Origin: Prorocentrum cordatum
Taxonomy: Eukaryota > Sar > Dinophyceae > Prorocentrales > Prorocentraceae
Assembly (NCBI GenBank): GCA_963575745.1
Contig: CAUYUJ010009802.1
Location: forward strand, 327,967-391,966
Length of the DNA: 64,000 bases
Direction of reading: 5' to 3'
Shown here: piece by piece, positions 10,668 to 19,939 of the stretch
Numbering within the stretch: position 1 is the stretch's first letter
How the letters are laid out: each line of letters begins with the position of its first letter
Program-made: the position numbers and the translations under genes
The notes under the pieces: generated by a model
Seen by the model: the letters and a program-made list of their open reading frames with translations, nothing else
Database searches by the model: none
What the model was told of the DNA's origin: nothing

Positions 10668-10689
10668 CTTGAGCCAAAATGGCTACGGA
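10668..10689 (-). other. Dinoflagellate spliced leader (DinoSL), complete 22 nt
   Basis: On the minus strand the sequence reads T then CCGTAGCC, ATTTT, GGCTCAAG, matching the canonical DinoSL (D followed by 21 fixed nucleotides, D being T here). It is not an SL RNA gene: no donor GT follows (the next bases are GTCCCAATG, part of the ORF1 start), and no SL RNA tail is visible. It sits exactly at the 5' border of the LINE. Established knowledge: DinoSL is added to dinoflagellate nuclear mRNAs by trans-splicing. Confidence 0.9.
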
Positions 10690-10898
10690 ATGATGAGGAG
10701 GAGGAGGAGGAGGGGGAGGAGGAGGAGGAGGAGGACGACGACGATGACGCTGACACTGACGCTGATGACGCTGGTGACGCTGATGGCGCTGATGACGCTG
10801 CTGCTGCTGCTGCTGCTGATGCTGATGATGATGATGAGGATGATAATGCTGCTGCTGCTGCTGATGCTGGTGATGATGATTCTTATTATGCTGACGAA

Positions 10899-10930
<32 letters not shown>

Positions 10931-11130
10931 AGAGGAGGAGCAGGAGGAGGAGGAGGAGGAGGAGGAGGAGGAAAGGAGGAGGAGGAGGAGGAAGAGGAGT
11001 TGGGCGGGGGGGGAGACAGGGGAGGAAGAGGAAGGAGAGGAAAGAGGGGAGGGAGGATGAGGAAAAGGAGGGGGAGGATGAGGAGGAAGAGGAGAAGGAG
11101 GAGGAGGAGGAGGAAGGAGGAAAAGGAAGG
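10690..11130. repeat. GGA/GAC/GCT/GAT compound microsatellite
   Basis: GGA (10694-10735), GACGCT and GCT (10736-10870), GACGAT (10890-10930), then GGA-rich to 11130. It continues the array interrupted by the LINE; its first 14 bases are the right-hand candidate target duplication. Confidence 0.9.
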
Positions 11131-11371
11131 AGGAGATGACGTATCCATCGACTGTCGAATGGCTGCCACTCTCGACCTCAAGATGCCGCAAGGGAGAAGG
11201 CGGGACTGAGGGAGCCGCTACCCGCGACAGCCGGGGGCCAGCACGGGGCGCGGACGCACGCCCGACCAGAACGAACGCAGGTGCCACGACGCACACTTCG
11301 GCTGGGCGGCAGAGGAGTTGCAGCCAGGCAGAAGTTGGCGGCGCGCAGACGGGGCGTGGAGGGAGGGGGGA

Positions 11372-11475
11372 AGGTCTCTTAGGAGGAGTCTGCTTCTTGG
11401 AAGGTGCCAGCCCTACATCTACAGACGAGGTCCGCGCCTTCTGAGAAGCAGGGGTGCTTCTGAGAGGCCTTCCCC
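11372..11475 (+). repeat. Dispersed hairpin repeat family D, copy 1
   Basis: Shares tacatctacagacgaggtcc, then gcgccttct(g/a)agaagcag, with 52985-53092. It contains the palindrome-like CTTCT(G/A)AGAAG core seen also in family C. Confidence 0.75.
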
Positions 11476-11693
11476 GATACCCCTGCCCCCCTGTGTGCGC
11501 CGCTAAAAAGGGAACGGGCGAGAAACAAAACCACTGACTCGCAGCCGCTTAACTCGTGCGAAAGGGCTGCGCGTTGCCTGAGGGAGGGGCCGCCACCCCG
11601 AAAGCGTCAGGACTGACGCCGCACCCAGCTCGGCCGCGCGACAGGGAAGCTGCCAACAGCGCGGCGGCCAGGGCAAAGAGAGGGGCTCAAGAG

Positions 11694-11866
11694 AGTGGAC
11701 CAGAAAACAAACGACACCACCCCGCCTACGGCTCCACATGGCTTAGCGTATACGAAGAGATCTGGCGTGGGCTTTTGCATGGTATACGCTACGGCCCCCG
11801 ATGGGCCGTAGCGCAACGTGGAAGGCCGTAGGTGGGGTGGTGTTGTTTTTGTTTTGGCCGAGATAA
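11694..11866. mobile_element. Fold-back element with about 55-bp inverted ends
   Basis: The left end (gaccagaaaacaaacgac, then accaccccgcctacgg) is the imperfect reverse complement of the right end (ccgtaggtggggtggtgttg, then tttttgttttgg). An inner pair, gtatacgctacgg and ttagcgtatac, extends the stem. No coding capacity and no second copy were found. A MITE or snapback element is likely. Confidence 0.65.
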
Positions 11867-12640
11867 AGCCCGCGCTACAGTGCAAACGGAAAATGAAGTG
11901 AGAACCCTGCCAGAAAGGCAGCTCCTATCGAGACGCGTTTCTGCGCAGAACGGCGGTTCCTGTCGAGGCGCGTTTCTGCTGTCATCTAGCGCCCCCGGCT
12001 ACGCGAGCGGCCAGTTGAATCGAAGTTACGCGCTTGTAGCTCGTGGGGCTGCTCTGAACGAAGTCGTTTGCCTCAGAGTACAGATGAAAGGCCTGAACTA
12101 TTGCATCCAAGCAATCTTCTCGTGCTAGCCCCGATCCCGCCACCCCGTAGTCGCCCACCCAACCAAGTCCCACCAAGGCGATCGGATACTCAGGAAAATC
12201 ACTGCGGCGCCATGTGCGTGCATGGCCAAATCATGGCGCATCTGTGGACATCTTAATTCGTATGCAACCTCACCTGGAGCTTCGCAGCCCCGGACACCGA
12301 CAGAGGGAATGACACCGACATGCATGTGGCGCGCAGTCCCCCAGTTTCTACGGGGGGGTTGCTACCGCACCACTGCCAAGACGGTCCCCATTGCGACAGA
12401 CATCGGTTGCGCACCGCCCACCGTCCCGCAGCCGCCATCAGCCTACCAGGAACCGGAGCCTGCCATGCATTGAACCGTCTCTGGAGCGCGATGGGAAGAA
12501 CATCTGGAAATGTGAGCGGCCGCGGGGTGCACGAGAACGCGCGCTGTGGGTAGGCGTCATTTCCCTCCTCCTGCGCGCTCACGGCATGCTCCCTTCCGTG
12601 CGCCGCGAGCCAGTGCCAAGGGTTCGGCAAACGCGGCGGT
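11867..12640. other. Unassigned stretch
   Basis: Moderate GC, a short direct repeat (agacgcgtttctgcgcagaa then gaggcgcgtttctgct, 11929-11982), and no open frame with domain-like content. Nothing more can be supported. Confidence 0.4.
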
Positions 12641-12649
12641 GGCAACCTT

Positions 12650-13350
12650 GCTCGCTCAAGAAATTGGGCGATGGAAAAGGGCCACGACCATCATTGCGCC
12701 GACGATTCCTCCTTCAGGAGGCGACAGAATGTGGCGAAATCCTGAGCGAATGTGTGCAGATTCGAGGGCAGGCTGCCAGAACTGATTCGTGTTGCGAGAT
12801 GAGGCGCTCCAGCTGCTGGCCCACGCAAGCATCTGAACAGAGGAACAGAGGCTAGGACGATGGGCGGGATCATGGGCAGGGCCAAACGGGAGCTGTTGGG
12901 CGACAGCCGCAGCAGGTTGCGCAAGACCTGACGTTCGAGCTTCTGAACCATCGCAGGGGGAAGGGGCAGCTGAGCGAGATACGGCGCAACGTAGACATGG
13001 AAGCGGGATTGCAACAACGCGAACGCACACTAAGGCGGCCCTAATCGGGAAGGGGGTGAGGCGATTGCGCGGGCCAACCATTCCTCAGCCGTGGGGCCCC
13101 GCGTGGTTCCAGGGGTAGCAGCGGGGCCCATTTGGGGCCCCGCAAAAATAGCTTGGCCAAAACCCTTGAAGCCCCGACCCGCTTTAGGATCCACCGACGG
13201 AGTTCAGCTTTGATGCTAAGTACGAGCGCTTCTGCACACTCCGCCCCAAAACATCTGGCAACCGGCAACTTGAGAAGGGCGTGCTTGGCAATGGTGGAAA
13301 ACGCACGCCCTGCGCTGATCAGATCCCGAGCGCGGGGCATCACCATCCTT
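12650..13350 (-). pseudogene. Dead LINE fragment, RT C-terminal part
   Basis: On the minus strand the peptides AECAEALVLSIKAELRRWIL (about 13250), RGPTAEEWLARAIASP (about 13100) and YVAPYLAQLPLPPAMVQKLE (about 12980) follow the order of the post-catalytic RT region of LINE ORF2 proteins; compare LTYVGQLFPAPELVLSKEIH in the intact element. Frames shift at least twice. At the place of the catalytic YxDD box (about 13350) the frame reads CKDGD, so the box seems lost. It probably continues the fragment at 14860-16130 after the repeat block 13540-14800. Confidence 0.55.
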
Positions 13351-13539
13351 GCACCTTCGGCTCCCCCGCCCAGCGATCACTCGCGGCGCCTCGCGACGGG
13401 TCGAAGGGCGGCCCATGGGGCAAGCGCAGCACTGGATCCATCGCGAGGGCCCCCAGTGAGCCCGAGAGCGGAGGACCCCAGAGCACAAGCTAATCAGAAA
13501 GACAACCTGGCTTGGGATCCGCCCCAACATCCCCTGGGC

Positions 13540-14800
13540 AAGAAGTACAGATTGTGCGCGAAATCCCACCAGCCCTCTGGGCGTATGTGGTCTAACGATG
13601 TCTTTCTTCCCTCTTCGGGAAACCCTTCTCCCCCTTCGGGTAGGAATTCACCACTGTTCCTAATAAGTACGCACCCTCTCCCCCATGGCACACCTGGCGC
13701 GGCTGGAGTGTGTGGCACACCTGGCATACTAGGAGCTCGTGGCGCATCTGGCGCACCAGGCGTGCCTGGCACGCTCGGGCCCCAGGGGTGCCTGGCGAGC
13801 GTGGCGCCCCTGGCACACGTGGCGCACCTCGCTTAAACGTCGCGCACCCGGGGTCGGCTTTGATTCCCAGTAGCTGCCCATCCAAAGACGACCGCTGAAC
13901 ATGCTCAGGCTCGGGTGCTACTTGAGTGTTGGGAGGGTGGGTGGGATTGAGCTAGACGGCTTGCGGGCGGGTGGGTAGCTTGATGCCCTACCCCCTCCCC
14001 TGGACCTGGACGGGGGGTTTCGCGAGCGGTCAGGGCGTCCAAGATAGCCTGAGATGGCTCCAAGACGGCCTCAGACAGCCTAAGATGGCCTCCAGGATCG
14101 CTCAAGATAGCCCAACATGGCTCAATATAGCTGACAACATGCCTCCAAGAGGCCTCAAGAGGGCCACAAGATGGTTCCAGGTGCTTTTGGCGACCCCTCA
14201 CGACCTCCCCGAGAAGCCCAAATCCTTCAAACGCCAAAAGAAACTCACTGATGTTTGCCGCCTCGCCTTTTCGCTTCCGATGCGCTCGAGGCCTTAAGAT
14301 GGCCCTAAGATTGCCTAAGAGAGCTCCAAGAAGGGCCCCAGAGCGCCCAATATCGCCCCCAAGACGGCCCCACGAGCGCCCCAACATGCTATGTCGATCG
14401 CCCCGGAAGGGAGGACGGACATCGAGGACCCCCCTCCTTTGATCGATGGTCCCCAAGGTGGCCCAAGGAGGCGCTCCATAGCTCCAAAGAGGGCCCCAAG
14501 AGAGCCCCAAGAGGGAGGGCCCCCATGAGGGCCCCATGAGGGCCCTAAGGCGCCCCAACAGAGCCCCAAGCGGACCCTAAGACCACCCAAAGAGCCCCAA
14601 GATGCCCCAAAAGAGCTCCCAAAGGACCCCAACATCCCTCAATACAGCCCCGTGGCTCCAAGAAGGCCTCCGATGCTCCAAGATAGCCCCCAAGATGGCT
14701 CAATATCCTCCTTCCTCTTCTCTCCTTGCATGCTCTGTTTCACTACACGTGTCTCTTCGTCCCTTTTCCCGTCAGCCCTCATGGGCAGGGCTTCTGAATG
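13540..14800 (+). repeat. Composite repeat family E, copy 1
   Basis: Begins caccagccctctgggcgtatg and matches 16790-18500 in order: a cccttcggg block, then gcccatccaaagacgac, a ggctcggg...gtgttgggagg block, a cctggacgggg...gcgagcggtc block, then long arrays of the unit ccaagaggccccc. Between the shared ends this copy has a 9-bp minisatellite (tggcgcacc, 13685-13830) where copy 2 has (GGC)n. The minus frame of the ccaagagg arrays gives GASWGPLGGLLG-like peptides in every frame; these are repeat translations, not genes. Confidence 0.8.
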
Positions 14801-14859
14801 GGCTGGTGGGGATTCGCGAAGCGTAAACAATTAAGAAGCCCCAGGGAGGGTCAGAACTT

Positions 14860-16130
14860 ACTCAGAAGCTGGGGCAACTGTTGGTCACCAAAGCTCGGGG
14901 AGGCCACCTCTATGCCGCACGCGGCGAAAACGGTGTGCTTGTCGGAGGCGAGAGGATTGATACTGGCCTATCAGTCGGGCGCGCCGAGGTTGACGATGCT
15001 GTTAAGTTTGGAATGGGGTGCAACCCTGTTGGGAATCGTGCGTTGCGTCCTTGGCAACTTGCCGAGCCCAGACGTTGACCGCTCTGGCCGTGAATTCAGT
15101 GGCGGCGCTCCATGGCGAAAGCGGTCGCACCTTGCCCATTTGGCGAATGCACCTGCGGGCGCCCCCTGGCTCGGACCCGCAGGAGAGAAACGCGAAAATG
15201 CCATCGTCGGGCTCAAAGAGAACCGTGCGCCCAGCGTAGAGGTGGCACGAGTTGCTGATGTAGGATGGCAATCTGCTCTGGCAGAGCACTCCAGGCTCGA
15301 TAACTAAGATTGCCAGGCTCGAGCGCCGAGCGCCCGGCAAACTCGAAGAACGCGTTTCAAATCGACTCGATCCAAGCGCTCCTCCAAGGCCTGGAGTCTT
15401 TGCTGAAGAAATCGGTTCTATGGGAATGTAGAGCAGCAGCCATTCCTTTCGGATCCCCAACCACATATGCGCCCCCATGGAGCCTTTCGGGACGGCTTCC
15501 AGCAGGCACCGCCCCACCAGCTGTAAGGGCCCAGGGAGCAGCCAGACGCTTCTGATCCCGAGTTGCTGTACGATCGTTCTCCGCAGCTACTCCCTGCCAT
15601 CGAGCGACCGATTCGGAACCCCTGATCCTGGCAGTCCTGGCCTAGCGCTGCAGCCGCTCGTAGTTGAGGGCGTTCATCCGCCTGACGAACAGGCCGCGGT
15701 CTGCGATGGAGACTTGCCCCTCGGTGACCCAGGGGGGCTTTCCATCGTCCGTCGTCGCGATCTGCTCGTCAGCCGCGCCGAGGTCGTTGCGCTGCGCGCA
15801 CCTGGCGATGGCGCGCATGGCGATGGCGCGCCTGCCCTGAACTTTTGGGCCCTCGGAGTTGCTGGGCGGCCGCTGTTGCTCATCGGGAACCTGGCGCGCC
15901 GCCTCAGCGGTCAGGCCTTTCCAGCATCGCCACTGACGGGCAGGGATAAGACAGGAAGGCCCAGCAACCCCCGAGAGTTGTTTGGGGATCTCGTTGCAGC
16001 GGGGGCCCCGAACCACCTGCTCTGGAATGCTAATTCGTCCTTTGGTTCGTCCCTCAGGTTTGACCCTATCAAATAACTTGATCGAAGACCACCCACCCTC
16101 AGTTCTTCGGACCGTCGGGAGCTTTGAAGA
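14860..16130 (-). pseudogene. Dead LINE fragment, linker and RT N-terminal part
   Basis: Minus-strand frames give, in order, RRAIAMRAIARCAQRNDLG (about 15830), ALNYERLQR-stop, LSYRAWSALPEQIAILHQQL (about 15300), MGKVRPLSPWSAATEFTARA (about 15130), QQGCTPF and LNSIVNLGAPD (about 15000), and a PSFGDQQLPQLL remnant (about 14890). These track the intact LINE's YKAWTSTPNSFEILEELV, LRPLAMKNTGVKIAVSAINR, QRGFVPGRQLLNNIVEAD and AAAFPSLLHTWLW. Several frameshifts and stops are present. The rest of the element is at 12650-13350, separated by family E. Confidence 0.6.
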
Positions 16131-16139
16131 CATATGTCC

Positions 16140-16330
16140 ACGGCGCTAAAGCGAACACAACACGTTTTGGAAGCCCTTCGCCCTGCGCCCGTGCAGACGA
16201 ACGAGCTTTCAAGCTCCAGGATCACAAGCAGTGAGCACGTCTCAAACGAAACGCCCAGCCCGCCCTTCCGACGCGCCTGACGGTGAAACGAACCACTCAC
16301 GAGGAAGAGGGATGGAAGAAGGGTGAGTAG
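16140..16330 (+). repeat. Dispersed repeat family A, copy 2 (partial)
   Basis: Shares gcgctaaagcga, gagcacgtctcaaacgaaac, gcccagcccgccctt and a following cgacgcgcctgacgg block with copy 1 (955-1110) and copy 3 (36455-36760). Confidence 0.65.
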
Positions 16331-16789
16331 GGAGGGCCAGGGAAACGAAAGGGCAGGAGGAGTGCGGGGGAGGAGGGAGGAGGGGGTGCAGGAGGGAGGG
16401 GGAGGAGGGAGAGGCGGGAGGGGGAAGGGCATCAGGAGGGAGGGAGGATAGGGTGGTGCTGATGATGTACCCAGAAAGAGAATGAATGGAGAAGGAGGCC
16501 AAAGAGAAGAAGGGCGCTCCCACCTTGACGTCGTTCCGCTCCGCCCACGCGTCGCGCCAAATGCCGATCCCATTGACACCCCAGACCTTCAGGCGTGGGA
16601 GGAGCATAAAGGAGAGGGAAAAACCGCCGTCCTCGTTTCGGAGTCCCCCGTGGGTTTCTACAGGTTCTCGCCGCCACGGCTGAACGCAACCCGAAAACTG
16701 GCCAAGATGGACCCGTGGAGGGGCTCAGGGGCTGATTCTGACCGGATTTGTGAAGACGAGGAGGCAGGCGGAGAGCATCGACGATCGAC

Positions 16790-17164
16790 AAGTCCCACCA
16801 GCCCTTTAGGGCGTAGGTGGTTTGGTGTGTTTCCTCTTCCACCGCCTGTTTTCCCTTCGGGGAGTGGTTTATCACTGTTCCCTATTAATAAACACCCCCT
16901 CCCCCAGGCGACTGGGGGCCAACCAGGGTCCATGACAACCCCCCCACCATCCCTTGTAAAAAAACAATACGAAACACACTCTGCCTCCAAATTCGGAACA
17001 CGCGCAGCCAACCCGATGCGGCCCCCCCCACCATCCCTGTCAAAAAACAATACAGAGTACACTTGGCGGCGGCGGCTGCGGCGGCTGCGGCGGCGGTGGC
17101 GGCGGCTGCGGCGGCGGCGGCGGCGGCGGCGGCGGGTGCGGCGGCGGCTGCGGCTGCGGCTGCG

Positions 17165-17195
<31 letters not shown>

Positions 17196-17327
17196 CAGCG
17201 GCTGCGGCGGCGGTTTGGCAGCGGGGGGCGGGCGGCGGCGGCGGTGGCGGCGGTGGCGGCGGCGGCGGCAGCGGCGGCGGCGGTGGCGGCGGCGGCGGCG
17301 GCAGGCGGCGGCGGCGGCGGCGGCGGC

Positions 17328-17361
<34 letters not shown>

Positions 17362-18500
17362 ATTGGCCCCCAGTAGCTGCCCATCCAAAGACGACTGCTG
17401 GATATGCTGAGGCTCGGGCCAGACTCGGGAGTTACGTATGTGTTGGGAGGGCAGGTGGGAGTGAGCGAGAAGGCTTGCGGGCGGGGAGGGGGTCTTGATC
17501 CCTCCCCCTACCCCCTCCCCGCCTTTTCCGTACCTGGACGGGGCGTTTCGTGAGCGGTCGGAGCGTCCAAAACGGCCTCGGCGAGGAAGCTAAAATCATT
17601 GGTTCCACTAGGGTTTGGGCCCCATTTTGGCCTCTTTGGGGGGCAGCGCAAATTGAGACCCCCCTTCTTTGATCGATCCCCTTCGAGATGGCCCCACGGG
17701 CGATCCCAAGGCTCCCAAGGGTGCCCCAAAAGGGCCCCAGGAGGTGCCAGGAGGCCCCAACAGGCGCCCAAGAGGCCCCCAGGATGCCCCCAAGAGGCTC
17801 CCAAGAGACCCCCCAAAGGCCCCAAGAGGCCCCCCAGAGGCACCCAAGACGCTTCAAGAGGCCCCGGTGAGAATGCCAAAATCACTGATGTTACTAAGGT
17901 TTTGGCCACATTTTGGCCTCCTCGGGGGGGGCACTGCTTAAGATGACTCCCAGGGCGCCTGGGAGAGTCCAAGATGACCTCCAAGATGGCTCAAGGTATA
18001 CCAAGATGCCTCAAGATGGTTCCCACGATGCTCCAAGAGGCCCCAAGACCGCCCCAAGACGCTCCACGTGGCCAAAGAGCTCCCCCAGGGGCCCCGAAGA
18101 GGCCAACATCCTTCCAAAACCTTAGGAACATCAATGCTTTTGGCTTTCTCGCCTTTTCGCGTCCGATGGCCATCCGAAGCCTCAAGATGGCTCCAAGATG
18201 GCCCAAGAGGGCTCCAAGAGCGCTTCCAAGGCTCCCCCCCCCCCAAAACGCTTCAAAAGGGCCCCAAGAGGCGCCCAGGAGGCCCCAAGAGGCCCCAACA
18301 GGCGCCCAAGAGGCCTCCAAGAGGCTCCCAAGAGACCCCCAAGAGGCCCCAAGAAACTCTCCGAGGCACCCAAGACGCTCTAAGAGGCGTCCGGGACCGC
18401 CAAGAGGCCCCCAAGACGCTCCAAGAGACCTCCACTGGGGGACCCTTCCTCTGTGTGCTGCCCACTTCCTGATCGAGGCAATTCCTCTGGGCATCGTTTC
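16790..18500 (+). repeat. Composite repeat family E, copy 2
   Basis: Same order of shared blocks as copy 1 (start cccaccagccctttagggcg; gcccatccaaagacgac at 17381; arrays of ccaagaggccccc to about 18440; then a tggatgggctggtgg block shared with copy 1 near 14795). Its middle is a 300-bp GGC array. The gattgatc...caccccccttt block before the arrays also occurs near 14430. Confidence 0.8.
17063..17362. repeat. (GGC)n microsatellite
   Basis: About 300 bp of GGC with GCT and GGT variants. It encodes poly-Ala, Gly or Arg/Pro in all frames. It lies inside family E copy 2. Confidence 0.95.
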
Positions 18501-18504
18501 TGGA

Positions 18505-19480
18505 TGGGCTGGTGGAGCTTCTTTGTCGCAACCGCAGGCGAAGGCGCCAGCGGCGTCTCGAGCCGGCTCGGGCTACGACCGGAATTAATTGCCTGACGCG
18601 CGCGCAGGCATCAGCAGAACCGACCGCCAGGGGAAGCTGCCGCGCCGAGGGCAGTGGGTGCGACCGCCGAGGGAAGCGAGCGCCGAGGGCGGAGGCTGAA
18701 GCTGCTGGGGCTGCCAGGAAGCTGCAAGCGTGCGGGTACCCCAGGGGCGTGACCACCAGGATGACTGAATTGGACCATGTCGCCTGCAGGCGCCAGAGGT
18801 CGGCCCGCCACACACGTGGCGAAGCGCGGGGCTGCACTAAGAAGGTTACGCGAAGCGTCAAGAATTTTCGATGTGTGTCGAATTCTCCACGCTGCTGAAG
18901 CTTCGACAGACCCTGGGGGACCCCTGGAGACACCTGGAAGCGAAGGGCGAGGACGTCGCGGGGAAGGAGAGAGGAGACCTCATCAATGTTATCAATGCAT
19001 TCCGCCTTGTTCCTTGTTCCTTTTTCCTCCTGCCTCCTCCTCCTTTTCCTCCTCCTCCTCCTCCTCGTCCTCCTCCTCCTCCTCTGCCTCCTTTTCGCCC
19101 TCTCCTCATTTGCTTCCTTCCTCCTCTCTTTCCGAAGCCGAAGAGCGCGGTTCCCAGTAGCCGCCGCGCTGGCCCTGGGCGCGCGCGCGCGCCAGCGGCC
19201 GCGCGGTGGCCGAACCTTTTTCCGGAGGGGGGCGAGGAGGGGAAGGCCACCAACGATCAAAAAATACCACTTGAGGCCACCGAGGGATGGGGGGATGGGG
19301 GGGCCGACCGGCGGGCCAACTCACTTGCAGCAGATGTACTTGCCCCAAATGGAATACCTTAGCGATAACATTTCCTTGCCTGTAGCGCTGTAGATGTGGT
19401 ACGCGCACGCAATATATTGTACCGTAGCGCGGCAGCGCAACTACCATCGGCATGGAATGAAGATAGTTTGCTGGAGTACA
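18505..19480. other. Unassigned stretch with a CCT microsatellite
   Basis: A (CCT)n array lies at 19030-19086. A minus-strand frame (18460-18990) has few stops but no recognised domain. At 19345-19450 a short inverted repeat (ccttagcg and cgctgtag types, gtaccgtagcgcgg) could form a stem. No gene is supported. Confidence 0.4.
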
Positions 19481-19484
19481 ATAA

Positions 19485-19935
19485 TCAGCGATTTTCAGTA
19501 GGCTGGTCTGACCGTGAATTCTGCGCCGTCCGATCGTAAACTATGTCGAACAGGCTTTCGTCGTGGAGCGCGTCGAGGAAGAAGTTTGCCACCCCTGCCT
19601 GGCCTTCAGAGGCTGCGAGGTCGTATAAGCGCTCGGACACGTAGACCAGGTTCCCATCGGATCGTGATCTTGCTATTCTCGAGCCATCTGCTCGCACATG
19701 GCGGCGAGTCGTTTCTTGAGTATTTGTCGATGGGCTCGACGCTACTACTCTGCTACTCTTAGCGCTGATCGCAGTCGATCCCGATATGAATGCCCAGCGC
19801 TCCGTGGCGATGTCCCACGCGCACAGAATACCGTCGAGGCCATTGTGGCGCCTCTGGCCTTTCAAAGCGACAGCTCGGGCTGGCACCCCTTGTCGTAATC
19901 CTGCGTGTTCAAGAACTTCGACATGTTCTTGAAAT
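19485..19935 (-). CDS. Weak candidate exons, unrecognised
   Basis: Two minus-strand segments look coding by composition. One (19540-19700) reads GNLVYVSERLYDLAASEGQ then FFLDALHDESLFDIVYD. The other (about 19935-19858, a different frame) follows a possible acceptor (aacagaactag) and reads LDFKNMSKFLNTQDYDKGCQ then ELSL-stop. They lie next to a heptad-encoding minisatellite upstream on the same strand. I recognise no family; this could be the 3' part of a repeat-rich gene. Confidence 0.25.
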
Positions 19936-19939
19936 CCAG

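Larger units (their letters stand above)
5039..10689 (-). mobile_element. Apparently intact two-ORF LINE with spliced-leader 5' end
   Basis: A non-LTR retrotransposon on the minus strand. Its 5' terminus is a complete DinoSL (10689-10668). Then come a very short leader, ORF1 (10661-9492), a 40-nt spacer, ORF2 (9451-5075) and about 36 nt of 3' sequence with no poly-A. It is bounded by the exact 14-bp repeat ATGATGAGGAGGAG (5025-5038 and 10690-10703). Neither ORF is interrupted, which argues for recent insertion. The simplest reading is that a trans-spliced element mRNA was the template for integration. This rests on visual matches to the known leader and to LINE domains. Confidence 0.9.

Noticed and set aside
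10668-10689. SL RNA gene
   Set aside because: No GT donor or SL RNA tail follows the 22 nt, and it is fused to the LINE leader.
13660-13840. Collagen-like G-x-P frame (PGAAG, PGILGARGASGAPG)
   Set aside because: It comes from a 9-bp minisatellite and appears on both strands; the homologous repeat copy has GGC there instead.
17430-18500. Proteins with GASWGPLGGLLG repeats on minus
   Set aside because: They are translations of the ccaagaggcccc array, open in several frames and present in four different repeat families.
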